Shown: piece by piece, positions 34,920 to 63,031 of the stretch
Position numbering within the stretch: position 1 is the stretch's first letter
How the letters are laid out: each line of letters starts with the position of its first letter
DNA from: Latrodectus hesperus
Lineage: Eukaryota; Arthropoda; Arachnida; Araneae; Theridiidae
Length of the DNA: 64,000 nucleotides
NCBI GenBank assembly: GCA_037975125.1
Contig: CM075862.1
Coordinates: forward strand, 15,318,125 to 15,382,124
Reading direction: 5' to 3'
Notes under the pieces: generated by a model
Seen by the model: only the letters and a program-made list of their open reading frames with translations
The model's database searches: none
What the model was told of the DNA's origin: nothing
Made by a program: the position numbers and the translations under genes

Positions 34920-35850
34920 GAATGTTTCTTTACACGAAGTTTTATGACAACCATAATGTTCGTGACTGGTCGGGAATGAAAGTCAAAAAATACTTTACTG
35001 AGAAGTACGCTATAATACAATATGACATACATATTTCTCTATATAATCTCCCAGTCGCTGCAGACATTTGTCGGAACGTAGCACTAATCGCTGGATGTTC
35101 TAACGATAGAAAATTGCTCATTGGTTCTTGATTCAGCTTAGAACAGCTGTCTGAACCTGATCATAGTTGGAAATTTGTCTTCCACCTAAATGTTCATTGA
35201 GCTTGCCGAACACATGAAAGTCGTAGAGAACCAGATAGGGACTGCACGGTGGGTGCTTTTAGACCTCCCATCCAAAATTGCAAAGCAAATTCTGTGCTTT
35301 ACGTGGCTTGTGAAGTTTTGACTTGTCGTGCAAGAGGATAATGCTTTCACTTAACTTTCAACGTGGCTTATTTTTCATAGCTTTCGCAGTAGAGCTCAGT
35401 ATTAATTGTTGTGCCCTTCCGCATAAATTCGGTGTAGACAACGTTGAAGGAATTTGAGGGAAACTGCAAACCCTGCTCCTTTATGTTAGGAACTTTAAGA
35501 ATAAGGAACCTATCTTGAACACAATTTGAGATAACCCAGTTGGTAACGGAAAAGGGAATGAGCACTGCCAACACTTATTTCCAACTCGGTGCTCATTCTG
35601 TGATTGGTAAGAATAATGTCTTTCATTCGCTCGACCGATGTCCTCACCTTATCGACTTTGCTTTTCCGTATCGGGTAAGTCTGTGGGACCACCTTCGAAA
35701 TGCTGACACCATTTCACAATAAATGGACGCGACATTGCAGATGGCCCATACACTGCCAATATTTCACGATAAATCTCCGCATTCGTTAAACATTTTATTC
35801 ACAAAAAGCGTATTGTTCCGTGGACTTCAGTGTTGGAATAAGTTTCTAGC
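34920..35850 (-). pseudogene. Mariner transposase pseudogene with internal deletion
   Basis: Read on the minus strand, about 35830 down to 35640 gives a mariner N-terminus across frame breaks: an AEIYREI-VYG stretch, MSRPFIVKWCQHFEGGPTDL, then RMS-ELEISVGSAHSL. After an abrupt join near 35580 the C-terminal half follows: EFMRKGTTINTELYCE, a LLHDKSKLHKPRKAQNLL stretch corresponding to the second catalytic box (HDN) and FHVFGKLNEHLGG (third box). The WVP linker and first catalytic Asp are missing. Stops at several points. It belongs to a different mariner lineage from its + strand neighbour. Confidence 0.8.
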
Positions 35851-35975
35851 TGACATCAATTTTTTTCTCGTACTACGCAGCAATGGTTTAAACAATCCGA
35901 ATGAAATTGCTACGGTTGGAAGCCATCGAACTCAATAATCATCGTGTATTTAGAACAATAAATATATTGATAATA

Positions 35976-37239
35976 CGAGGGTTACTCTGAAATTTTTGAG
36001 ATACGCGCAGACGAGAATTTACAAAATAAAAATAACGGTTTAATTTTAAAGTACAAAGTATTTTAACACAGAAGGCGATTTTTTACTGACTTACTTCAAC
36101 TTGTTTAGTGTGGAATAAATTTTAAACAGAAGAGAAAATGGAGTTGACGCGAGAACATTTTCGCGCTATGATTTTCTACGATTTCAAAGCAGGATTAAAT
36201 CAAGAAGAATGCGTTCAACGGTTGCAATTAGCATTTGGGGATGAATCTCCAGCTCGTGCTACTGTATTCAGATGGTTTAGAGAATTTAGAAGAGATCGCA
36301 ATTTTCTTCAGGATGAAGAACACACAGGAAGGCCGCCGTCGGCAGTAATCCCGGATAATGCGTCTGCCGTACGAAAAATGTTAACGGATGATAATCGCTG
36401 TACCTATCAAATGATACAGAAGGAACTTAACATCGTATCCACAGCCATACACAAAATCATTCATGAAGAATTACATATGAAAAAAGTAGTTTGCCGTTGG
36501 GTTCCCCATAATCTAACTGAGCATCAAAAAGAGGAGCATGTCAGAATCAGTAAAGAAACTCTTAATATGCTGAATGATGGTGGCCACCGCATCATTTTTA
36601 AAATTGTAACAGGTGATGAAACGTACATACCATTTTTTGACGTTCCAACACGTCAAGAAAGCAAAATATGGGTCTTTGAAGATGATCCCACGCTGACAAT
36701 GGTGAAAAAACAACGCGCACTGAAAAAAGTGATGTATGCCGTTTTCTTCAGAAGTACAGGATTGGTCAAAGCCATCAAGTTGGAAGGACAGAAGACAGTA
36801 ACAGCAAACTGGTATACCACTAAATGTCTTCCAGAAATTCTACAAGAACTGAATGTTAGGGGACTAATGCTTCACCATGACAATGCATCTTCACATACAG
36901 CCGGATTAACAGTTGAGTTTCTTAAACAAAAACAAATTAAAGTGATCGAACATGCGCCGTATTCACCTGATCTAGCTATGTGCGACTTTTGGTTATTCTT
37001 TAATCTAAAAAAGAACTTACGTGGACGTCGTTTTCATTCAGAAGAAGAGATTGATGTGGCTATAAATGCATTTTTTTCATCAATTTGAAGAAATGAATGG
37101 TTTGAGGCATTTAATCTGTGGAAAATTCGTCTACAAAAGTGCATTGATGCTGGAGGAGACTACTTTGAATACACCTAAAATTTTGTAAGTATAACTTTAA
37201 AAACCTAGTTGTATCTCAAAAATTTCAGAGTGACCCTCG
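35976..37239 (+). mobile_element. DD34D mariner, nearly intact
   Basis: 1264 bp. Inverted repeats of about 30 bases: CGAGGGTTACTCTGAAATTT at the left from 35976, and its complement ending at 37239, with one mismatch in the first 30 bases. Both ends abut TA. It encodes the transposase at 36138-37088. A decayed relative lies at 19930-22170. It begins about 125 bp from the minus-strand mariner pseudogene. Confidence 0.95.
36138..37088 (+). CDS. Mariner transposase, C-terminally truncated
   Basis: 316 residues from the ATG at 36138. The N-terminal part (1-110) is a two-helix-turn-helix DNA-binding region. The mariner linker WVPHNL is at 121-126. Catalytic Asp residues are D160 (VTGDETY), D248 (HHDNASSHTA) and D283 (YSPDLAMCDFWLF), with 34 residues between the last two, hence DD34D. 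A TGA at 37086-37088 replaces what the sister copy reads as CCA (SIP). In frame after it the reading continues for 29 codons, including NEWFEAFNLWKIRLQKCI, to TAA at 37176-37178. So the natural protein would be about 346 residues and this one lacks its last tenth. All catalytic residues are retained. Transposase acts in the nucleus on the flanking inverted repeats. Confidence 0.93.
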   Translation: MELTREHFRAMIFYDFKAGLNQEECVQRLQLAFGDESPARATVFRWFREFRRDRNFLQDEEHTGRPPSAVIPDNASAVRKMLTDDNRCTYQMIQKELNIVSTAIHKIIHEELHMKKVVCRWVPHNLTEHQKEEHVRISKETLNMLNDGGHRIIFKIVTGDETYIPFFDVPTRQESKIWVFEDDPTLTMVKKQRALKKVMYAVFFRSTGLVKAIKLEGQKTVTANWYTTKCLPEILQELNVRGLMLHHDNASSHTAGLTVEFLKQKQIKVIEHAPYSPDLAMCDFWLFFNLKKNLRGRRFHSEEEIDVAINAFFSSI

Positions 37240-40200
37240 TATTAAGATTATTAAAATTTGTTATATTTAACAGAAACCCTTGAAGCAAATCGTTGTGAAT
37301 TTAAAAATGGAATTGGAACATCGTTTGTTTATTTTCCCTACGTTTCAGCTGTGATTATATATATGTTTTATATTCTTTCGAGACCCACGAAAACTCTGAA
37401 TTCATAAATAGAAATGTTTTTTTTTACCACAAGTCTATATTCAAGCGCAATTCTGACTCTTTTTCTTTTAATTTCAGTATGCAAATGATTAATACTAATT
37501 CATCAAAGATTACTATGTACATTTAACATGGCAAATCGTAACTCATGTTTACTTTCGATTTTCCTCCATAAAGTAAGAAGACAATTTCATTCGCAAAGAT
37601 CTGATGACGTTATATGCATGTATCTAGTTCTATCACATTTTTATACAAAATGAAGCTCAAATTATTGTTTTCCGCTTTCTTTCAATTTTAAAAATTGGTG
37701 CAAGCAAGGCATCGAAGTTAAATGGAAATTTTTATCTTCTACATCGAAACTTTCTTAGATATGATTTCCCTTTTTTTCTCAGTTCTGGTCTCGCCCAAAA
37801 ATGTATGTTATTCTTCCCAAAAACGGAGCGTTTTTAACTGGATCAGTCTGTAAGTAAATTTAAACAAAAATTTATATCTATGTTGAATGAATAATAATAT
37901 TTCTAATCCTTATATTAAGAAACACTATTAAGACAAAATCGTCTATAAAATCAAAATTCATTATTCTTATTTTAACATCTGTTTTTCTATTTTCATTAGT
38001 TATGTCGTCATGTTGATTATATATTACTAGATTAATGTTGAGCATAATTATTTTTACGTGATTCCCTTTTTAAAGTCATTTGTGCTGCCGAGTCATAATA
38101 TTTTAATGATAATGTTTCCAAATATAATTTTTTTCTTAGATTTTTAAATAAGAATTTGAGTGGAAATTAATAAGTAAACAGGAATGAACATCACTTTCTA
38201 CAAGTAATCAACCATTTAAATTGTCTTTTTCTCGTTTCAAGACTATGCTATTATTTACAAAGAAATATTATTTAACGCTTTAAAATAAGATCCGAGAGCT
38301 TAACAATGCACTACATAAATAATGTGGGTACATCATTTTAAAAAATTCCACTTTTAAAAAATCATCAGAAAAAAATTTAGCTATTAAAATCCCACTAATG
38401 AAACATAAAAATAATTTTTTTTGTATTTTGTAATAAAGTGGTATAATATAAAATGTATGATCTTATTATTGAGCTTATACTTAAAAATTGTGTGCCTGTG
38501 ATTGATTAATAGATATGATGAAAATTTCTTATCTGAATTCAATGAAACTTATTAAACAAACTTTTATGTTTGCTTTTATTTTTCTCAGCATTTATTTGTG
38601 TTTTGGTTAGGAAATAGAAAATGCAATTTTATGATGAAAATAATGTAAACATATTTATGCATTATATATCTATAATATAACACAAGAAGGATGACCAATC
38701 ATGTTATAATATTATTCAATATTTTAAATATGACATAGTAATTAAGATGCTAATTTGAGAATTTATATGAGAATTACCTTAAACTTCTTACAGTGGAGTA
38801 AGGTTTTGTTTAACATATTCAGTTGATGCATTACCATTCAATAATATTAGAAATGTTTGTCACTCAGTGCAGTATGCAAATATCATCTTTGGATTTTTGT
38901 CTATTCTGAATACAAGAAAAAAATGAGCAAAATTTAAAAGTATTTTAAATATAAAATCTATTTTATTTAATTGGAATAAATCATGAAATTATTTTTACAG
39001 CAATGATTATTGATAGTGCTTTTAAATTTATTGAAACATTTGTAAATTGAACAAAAAAATTTATTTTATAATTTAAATTCAGTACTAAAATTGTTATGAT
39101 TAAAATTGCATAATTTATTTTTAATAAACTGTGAAATCATTTGATAGTAAGACAATTATTTTTTGCAGACAGCCTAAGGTAATAACTCAAATCTTAGTTT
39201 CAAATTCTTTAATATCTGGAAATAATTATATTCATGATTCTATTAATTGTATATTAAACTCTATATTTTAAGTATTTAACCTAGATATCAAGTATTCCTT
39301 GATTTTTTTAGAGATTTATTTATTAAGAAATTTATTTTTTAGTTATTAAATTATAATATAAGTATCTCTCATTATGATTTAATAAAATTTTTAAAGTGTC
39401 CAAATAGAAAATAATAAAATAAATTATATAAAATGTATTTTTTAATGCATACAGATAATTCAATATATTCTAGATTAAAAAGCTTGAAAATGAAAAATAA
39501 GAAACCATTAACTTTTTAGAGACTATGTTCTTTTTTTTTTTTTTTTTTTTCTTTTGCATTCTGTTTTATTTCCTTGGGATTTCTACTGTCAAATTGGTGT
39601 AAAATTTATAATCATTATTAACCATTAAATTAAGATTTGTTATTAAATTAAGAGAAATTTTGATTTGTGTATTCACTTTCAAATTTCTGTTATGTGTATA
39701 TAATAACCACATGTTATCCTATCTACCTTCTTTTAATTTAACTTCTGAGGTATTTAGATAATTTAAAATTGATTATGTACTAAAAGTTTAAGCTTGATCT
39801 TGGCATTCTCTCATTTTATATCAGAGGTTACGAAAGTTGTGGACAATAATTTTGATGATGATATTTTAATAATGAAGATCTTTAAAATCAACTAGCATAC
39901 TTTTTATGCACAATACATTGTATTTTTCCATTATACCTCTATTTATGATCCTAAAGAAAGAGCATTACAGAGAAGCAAAAATAAAATTAATGTGGAAATG
40001 ATAATTTTAATAGCTCAAGATTTTATTTTTGATTAAATATATTCTAATTGATTATATTTGTGCAAAATTTGAATAAAGAGTGATAAACAAAGCTAAAAAA
40101 AACTAAATGCTAAATAAAACTAAAGTAAGTTGATGCAAAAGATGGCTTACTGATAATTTTGTTTCTTAAAAGGAACATTATGATCACAATTTGCCGAGGG

Positions 40201-40680
40201 TAAAAATTAACTAAATACAGTCAAATTTAATTTTGTTCCATTGAAAAAAAGATACTCTTACATTATACATATGCAATGGATTAAAGATGTGATTATTGAG
40301 CAGTTTCTGCTAGAAATAAACATTGGCATTTAAATAAGTTTCATTATGACAAAACTTATTTAATTTAATTTTGAATTAATAATTATTTAATTTAGCAAAA
40401 GTGATTCATTTAATTTATAAAAAGTAAATAAAATGTTTGTATTAATTTTTAGAGGTTTCTAAAAATGTAAACCTTTTTTAAATAATATACATTGCAAATG
40501 GAATATTTATGACAGTAATTTATGATTTTTTCCTTTCCCGTTATGTTGATTATCATACAGGGGTATAACGGAAAAGTTATATAAATCTATATATTAATAC
40601 ATTTTATACATATAAAATCTATCCAAGCAGCACATAAATAATTTTAATACTACCTGGTATTGACTACTCCCCACATCTGT
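37240..40680. other. AT-rich sequence upstream of SLC66A2
   Basis: No exon or repeat recognised. Any SLC66A2 promoter and 5' untranslated exon should lie in or beyond this stretch, but I cannot place them. Confidence 0.4.
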
Positions 40681-40689
40681 ATAATTAAA

Positions 40690-40970
40690 AAAATTTTTTT
40701 TTTTGATAATATCATTCTTTTGAGTGACTAATCCTTCCGCCACTACAAGACCAGAAACTGCTACTCATTTGTCATTACCCAGTGGAACCTGTGAACCATG
40801 TCATGGATTTAAGTAACATTATCCCCGCCATACCACCACTAACTCATTTATAGGGTGGGCCACATTCATACATTATCTCAGAAGAAAGGATAGTGAGAAA
40901 GAAAATCCATGCCTGAATCTGGATTCGAACCCAGGACCCACAGCTCAGGTTTCAGGAACACTAAATTATT
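40690..40970 (-). repeat. tRNA-derived SINE, family 2, diverged copy
   Basis: Reverse-complement homology along its length to 20144-20452: GGGTTCGAATCC B box (near 40922-40933), the GTAATGACAAATGAGTAGCA block (near 40760-40779) and a poly-A tail read as T on the + strand near 40692. The 5' head is degraded. Confidence 0.88.
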
Positions 40971-41311
40971 AAAATCCTCTCTTATATATTTTCTATTATT
41001 AAAATCTTTATCAGCTTTTCAACACACTGTGGGCCTTAGCCTGCCTCACAATGTTTCCAGACAGCTATCCCAGACTTTGTTTTTCTGGTTGGAATTCTGT
41101 AAGTTTTTAAATGCATCAGGACTTCATCCATCCATTTTTTTCTTAGATCTACCATATGGACTTTTGTTCATGAGTTTGTGTCAGATTTTTCTCATTCAGT
41201 TATTGGGTGATCTCAATGTGTCCAAACTATGTGTCTCTGCCTTGATGAATTTGACTTTGTTTTTATGTTTGATAAATATTATTAAAATAATTTCTCTTAT
41301 ATTTTTTCTAG

Positions 41312-56521
<15,210 letters not shown>

Positions 56522-56697
56522 TACCATTGATGAAGAACCAAAGATTATTTTTATATGATATTTTGTATCACAAATTTACTATATTTAATTTAATGTGTGT
56601 TTTAAGTGCTTAAAACTACAAAAGGTGGTTAAATGAAAATTTATTTATATTTATTAACATTACATTAGTATGATTGCTTAAACTTTTATAAGCTAAA

Positions 56698-56703
56698 AAT
56701 AAA
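56698..56703 (+). terminator. Candidate SLC66A2 polyadenylation signal
   Basis: AATAAA about 180 bases after the stop. Other AT-rich variants follow, so site choice is uncertain. Confidence 0.45.
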
Positions 56704-59700
56704 CTTCTAGTCTGTTATATTAATATTTATTCTTTTACATATTACATGGAATTGTGCTTTTGTTTTTATAATAAAATTTTAGGTGATAGCTATTCTGTTA
56801 TTTTTCGTTATTTTTGACTTATGTTCTTAACTAAATTATAAGTATCCTATTTTTTCATTGCTGTCCACAGTTTTTAATTTTATGAATTATTTATTTTTTG
56901 TATTATATGAAAATATTAAAAAAATTATTCATGTAAAGTATAATGTGTATTTTTGTTGTATTATTTGTGGCACTTCATAAATGATAATATAATATTTTGT
57001 GAATTTTACCTTTGTTGTATGTAGTTTAATGACATATATTAGCTAAAAAATTCTAATGAAGCTTCAAATTATTAAAAATAGAATTGATTGTGCATCAATT
57101 TATGCTATAAAAAGTTGACAAGAATGTAGCTATAAATTCACAACATATGGTGAATACATGATTGGTTATTATAAATTTGATTATTTGATATAAGGACAGT
57201 CATGAATAGAAAATCTTTTATAGTAAAATATTTGTTTTGTTTTTTTATAGTATGAACTGAAGAAACAATTAAAACCTTTTATTTTGTTAATTTTATTATA
57301 TGAATGATTTTTAAATATTATGTAATTAAAATATCAATATTTTTGAGATTCATTAAATCTTTTTTAATTTTTAAGGTTTAGTTATACTTATTTGAATTTT
57401 TATTAGTGATTTTATTTGTTGAATTTTTGATTTTAAATTATTTGTTGATATTTTAAATCCATAAATATTTTATCATTCTTATTAACTCTATTATAGTTGA
57501 GATAACGATATTGATATAAAGGATTAGACATTATTTCTCATTGCACTTTTCATGTCTTTCTCTATTACATAACTGATCTTGAATTTAAAATGAAAAGTTG
57601 AATCAGATTTCCAAAAATAGTTGTTGTTTTAAGGAATAACTGAAGTTATTTATGTTTATAATCAAATACTAATTACAATTTAAAGTTACAAAAATAATCA
57701 ATATTAAGTTTAGAAATATTTTACTTTTAAGTGAAATGGCATTTTCAAATCTAATTATAAAATTTAGCCTGATATAGAAATTTTCTTTTCAAGAACATCA
57801 ATCCATAATGCACTTATTAATCCTTTTTTACTTTTAGTTTTCTATAAGGATTTACAAACTTGAAACCAATTTGTGTTGGAAACTGACTGAAAATTTTGAT
57901 TTTCATTTGAGAAAGCAATTGTTTGTTTGAATCACATAGTTTTAAAAAGCTGAAATTTTCATTGTTGTAAAAGCTTATAATATCAACACTTCCAAAGAAT
58001 AACTTCTGAATACTCAGGTTGATTATATTGATCCATTTTCTTTTATTCATTAAATTACACTGCTGAACACCTATCTATTTAAATATCATACAATAACTCA
58101 TTAATATTTCTCATATTTATTCATGAATACACATATATTGTTTATTTATATAAATTTTAAAACTGATGCATAATTTAAAGAAATTAATCCTTGTTACATT
58201 TTCGACTACTTTTCAAGAAACCAAATCTATATGAAATAATTTATTTGGGAATCTTCCCACATATACATCAAAATTACTCTTTTTGCATTAAAGTATTCAT
58301 TATTGTTGCTCTTTAAGTATTATCTAAAATAACCATTTAGTATAGGCAAATGATTTGAAATTAAATCATTAAGATTAATTTCAAAAATTTTTATTATTAA
58401 TTATTATTTATCATATCTATCATGAGTTTTATCTGAGTAATAACATTTATGGAGCTTTCTGCATTTAACTATTATTTAATGTTGTGATTTTTTTATGAAT
58501 TTATGAAAAATTGAAAAAACACTTAGTAATTGTATCACTATGTAAATAAAAATCTACCAATAAAAATTAAAAAAATTCTCCCATTATTCATAAATATCTT
58601 TCTGTATATCAATTTTTTACCCTTCTTATTAGTTTATTAATATTATTTATCTTACTGAAAAATAAATTCTAAGTTTTTTTATGTCATGATTAACAGTAAC
58701 ATTAACTATAGTAATGGTAAGCATTGCCTGATCATTATTCTCTAAAAAATGTAATATTATTTAAGTGTATTAATCTTTTTATACAAAGAACTGGATTAAT
58801 TTATAAATCACAATAGTTTTAGGAGTTTTTTTTATATCGCTAACCATAATTTTCGATCATTATTTTATTTTTATACAGACCTATAAAATATACACAAATT
58901 TTTAAACAATTATATTTGCTATTAGCCATGATAGATTCATTTGTCATAAGATGCTTGATAATAATAATAGGCTATTATTCCTAAAAAATAAATACTGCTC
59001 TATTTTTTAAATTTTTAATCAGACTTATATTCTGTAAAACTCTTGCTAAATTTTTTATAGTGCAAAATGAAAACTTGATATATAGTTATTGTAAACCCAA
59101 CATTGTAAAATTTTCAGACATTTTTAATCAAACATATCCTTAAAATTTACAAAAAAAAAAAATCAATGCATTTAAGAAAATATTTTCCTGTCAAAAATGT
59201 AAGCTGCAATTTCTTAATCCAAAAATATATTTTTCTAAAGCTAGGAGAAAATAAAATATACCACATTACTAATTTCTTCATGTTATCAAAAGATTTTGTT
59301 ATTAAATTAACAGCAAATTTTGAATTGATATAATTGTATGTAAGTGTGAACTGTTCATGAATATTCATTTTTAGGTAATACCTTCAATATTCTAATAATT
59401 ATGGATAATCACATTTAATATCAATATTTTTGATATTTTTACATTCCAACACATTTTACATATTTCTGCTGTATTCTTATATTTTAGGTAAAAATTTTTA
59501 TGGAACACTATTTTCTTAAATATATGAAATTAGAAGTTGATTTAAAGTTTACTGCTATTTACCTAAAAATGCTGCATGTATTTATATTTTACATGTAACA
59601 TAAAGGTGCTATATATGTTAATGTAAATTAAAACAATGGTAATACATATATTTGATCTTTTGTATGTGAGATGTCTTCCTATGTAGACACAATATCTAGT

Positions 59701-60160
59701 TACATTATCAGATATGAGATTTTTTATTACTAATAAATGCAAAAAAATTACCTTTTATGTGCTTGTGTAGTTTAATCTTCTATAAGATTTCAATATTTTC
59801 TAACCATTCCATAATATATAAGCAATGATAAAATCAAAAAGTACTTTCACTAATGTTCATGCATTGTTATATATGTGATTCTATGTGTGTTAATAAAAAT
59901 TTTAATTTTACTGTGATAAGTTTGAGTGTGTTTTTTTACTTATGGTAAGCTTAATTTGCATACACATACATTAACTGATATATCAATATTGATTTTTAAT
60001 TTTAATCATTTTTCACTTATTAAAGAAAGATATTAAAATAAAATCTTAAATTAAAAAAAAAAAGTAAATGGCTACAATATGAATGATGTTTTAAAGTATT
60101 TAATAATCAAATCCAAACAAACATGATAATATGAACTTATTTTATTCCTCTAAATTATTA
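56704..60160. other. AT-rich intergenic sequence downstream of SLC66A2
   Basis: No certain feature. A possible minus-strand terminal exon lies at 57817-57988. Confidence 0.4.
57817..57988 (-). other. Possible terminal exon, unknown protein
   Basis: After GAGTATTCAG (minus strand) an open segment of 57 codons reads KLFFGSVDIISFYNNENFSF ... FPTQIGFKFVNPYRKLKVKK and stops. Composition is protein-like rather than AT noise. It would be tail-to-tail with SLC66A2. No family was recognised and no upstream exon was found. Confidence 0.25.
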
Positions 60161-60164
60161 TTAT

Positions 60165-60464
60165 AAAATGGCGTGGAAAATAACATTCATAAGGCTGTCA
60201 CTGGTCTTGGTCCGCATCAGTTGGTGTTCAGTGCCGACTTTACCAAATTTGAACTTGAAGACTATAGAATACCTTAAAAAGGGAAAGAGCCCGCCCCAGA
60301 CTGTCTTCATTCAGAATTTATTAAGAAGTAAATGCCAAATGGTCATTCGATGCTTTTAATGCTGATCAATAGAAGCTGGAGCTCTAATGTACCAGCAATT
60401 TGGAAGAAAGCTATTGTTCCGATTCATAAGCAGGGCAAACCTGATAAATTTGATGGTTATAGAC
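60165..60464 (+). mobile_element. LINE reverse transcriptase, left part
   Basis: Frame-broken coding sequence reading YLKKGKSP-P and HSEFIKK, NGHSMLLMLINRSW, AIWKKAIVPIHKQGKPDKFD and GYRP, the fingers region of a jockey/R1-type RT. It breaks at 60464 in the target duplication of the hAT element and resumes at 63032. 5' truncated. Confidence 0.85.
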
Positions 60465-63031
60465 CAGTGATTCTCAACCTGTGTGACGTGCACCCTAGGG
60501 GGTCACGAGCATATCCAAGAGAAAATGTTATTTAAAAAAATTTATTAAGTGACTGAAAGGAAAGAACACACACACATATACAAAAGGAAATGCATTTCGA
60601 CATATTTAATAATTATTAGTGACTTCCTTGGGCCTGTCTTAGAGCAAAATTTTTCGAAGGAGGGTTTAATATTAGAAATAGACATTCTCAGTTCTTTTTC
60701 TATATTTAGCTGAGATCTATATTTTGTCTTCAAAGAAGCCATCACAGAAAATCCAGTTTCGCAAAGGTAAGATGTTGAAAATGGTAGTAGAATGCGAAAT
60801 GCCCTTGTTTTTAGTGCTGAAAACTCATCATCCACTCCTGCCCAAAATTCAAAGAGTGATTTATTACTGAATTGTCTTTTGGTTTCGCCGCTTGCCGTAA
60901 AGTCTGAAGGTTTCTTTCTCTTCAATTGAGAGTCCTTCGGGAGTATTTTGAAATGGATCCTTCACCCACTTGTAACTTGATATCAGTTTGTCGTCAGCAA
61001 GAAAATACTTTTTAAAATTCTTTTCTAGCACTGCTAAATGATTTTGATTTTCAATGGTTACAAAAACAACTTTTACATGATGTTCTTCAGCCTTGTAAGT
61101 TTTAATACAATCATTCAAATTTGCAAACATTGTTAAGTTTTCTTGCTTTAAATTTCTGCTCCACAATTCCAATTTCCTACAAAAAGCATTAACTTTATCA
61201 CTCGTATCCATTATATGTGTATTTGCTCCTTGCAGTTGAAGATTCAAGTTATTTAATTTCTCGAATATGTCGACCACACACATGTAGCCAGCTCAATTTC
61301 ATCACAAATAAACTATCGCGAAAATTCTCAGCTTCCGGTCTGTTTTCCTCTTCTCGGAAAATGGCGATTTCTTCTCTTAATTCATAAACACGTTGCAAAA
61401 ATTTCTCTCGTGATTACCATCTTGCCTCGCAAAAAACTAGTAACGCTGAATGTACTGCACCCATGTATTTACAAAGTGCGGAAAAGTTTCTTGATTTCAG
61501 GGGTCTCATTTTTATATAATTTACTACGGTTACAACCGTAGTTAACACAATATTCAAACCAGGACTCATTTCTTTGGAAGCCGAAGCTTCTCTGTGGATC
61601 ATGCAATGTGTGCAGACGCACTGTGGCGATTTTTGTTTCACAAGTGCTTGAATACTTTGGAATCTTCTCTACATCTTCCGGACATAGAACGAGCACCATC
61701 GGTGCATATTCCGACGCAATTTTTCCATTCTATGTTTGCCTCATTCATAAAATCATTTAAGATAGCAAATAATGCGAGTGCTGTTGCTTTGAGTTCTATT
61801 GGTTTGCAGAAAAGTAATTCTTCTACTACTGACAAATCATCACAAAATCTAACATAGGCAATGAAATGAGCATCTTTATTACTATCTGTTGCCTCATCGA
61901 GTTGTATTGAAAACAATTTGTCACGCAACTTCGACAAAAGCTGACACTCTACATCTTCAGCTATATCAGCAATTCGACGGGCAACAGTATCATTTGAAAG
62001 AGGTATAGACTGCAATTGTTTTGCAAAATTATCTCCAAACATAATTTCTACAATCTCAATTGCGGCTGGCAAAATAAGCTCTTCACCAATGGTGTGAGGC
62101 TTTTTACATCTGGCTATTTTATATGAAACTTCGTAAGAGGCAATTAAAGCTTTTTCATTCACAGACAAAGTTTTTTTAAACAATGATTTTTGCTTTTCAT
62201 ATGATTTTAATTTTAATTCGAAGAATTCTCTGGGTTTGTTTACGTACTCACTATGAAGCGTTTCCAAATGTCGTTTAAGTTTATTAGGTTTCATGCTGTC
62301 TGCCGCCAATATTTTTGAGCAAATGATACACAGGGGCCTTTATTCTTCATTTTGCTTTAGTACTAGTGAATCCAAAATTTAAGTATTCTTGAGAATATTT
62401 TCTTGATTTTCGGAACCACGCTCGTCGGTGTACTTGTTGACGCTTGTCTATCGTCTAATGCTCGCTTACGCCCGCTTAAAAATGTATGTATGATTCTGCA
62501 TAAGTCTGCTGCCGTGAATATTTAATACAGTGAATTGCAATTTCACGAAAATATATATAACATAAACATTCAGAATAGACTTAATAGCGATAGAAGGTTC
62601 GACTCGAATGAGATTGTCTGGAATTGAAATTGGCGTCATAGAACTTTCTCCTTCTCCCTATGAGAAAACATTTGTTCACATCTGCGCACGCTTCTAACTT
62701 AACTTTTAAGCTGGCCAGACAAATTCCAGACAAATCGATACTTCTCGCGAAACCGTGAGAATGCCCGACATGGCGGGACGAAAGAACAATAGAAAGTCAT
62801 GGGATTCTTGTTTTTTCAGTGCTGAGAATCGGTGTTGCAAAATGTCAATAAATTTCCGTATTCTTGGTAATTTGTAAAGTTTAAAATTAAGGTTGTAGTG
62901 TAGGTTTAGCGCCAAAATACTCAAAATACATTATTATTGTAAACATTTTATTGTATGCGGTGGGGATGGGGGCGCGATGAAAATTATGATTGAAAATTGG
63001 GCCGTGAATACTAAAAGGTTGAGAAACACTG
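60465..63031 (-). mobile_element. hAT transposon, ZBED/Charlie-like
   Basis: 2567 bp. Ends are CAGTGATTCTCAACCTGTG at the left and CAGTGTTTCTCAACCTTTT at the right when reverse-complemented, the classic Charlie-type hAT termini. A perfect 8-bp duplication TTATAGAC lies at 60457-60464 and 63032-63039. It carries a minus-strand BED-finger transposase and interrupts a LINE. Confidence 0.96.
60545..62340 (-). pseudogene. hAT transposase (ZBED5-like) pseudogene
   Basis: Minus strand, N to C. A BED zinc finger C-x2-C ... H-x4-H (PLCIICSKILAADSMKP ... KRHLETLH) at about 62340-62240. Then a continuous frame to 61638 including LDEATDSNKDAHFIAYVRF and CTDGARSMSGR, the RNase-H-like catalytic part. A shift near 61640 leads to the region around 61600 (CVCTHCMIHREA). 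More frame breaks near 61280-61420 are followed by MCVVDIFEKLNNLNLQLQG. Finally comes the hATC dimerisation region (LLPFSTSYLCETGFSVMASL ... NIEKELRMSISNIKP) ending at 60545. Domains are complete but at least three frame breaks prevent a full protein. Domesticated relatives are called ZBED5/SCAND3-type proteins. Confidence 0.9.
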
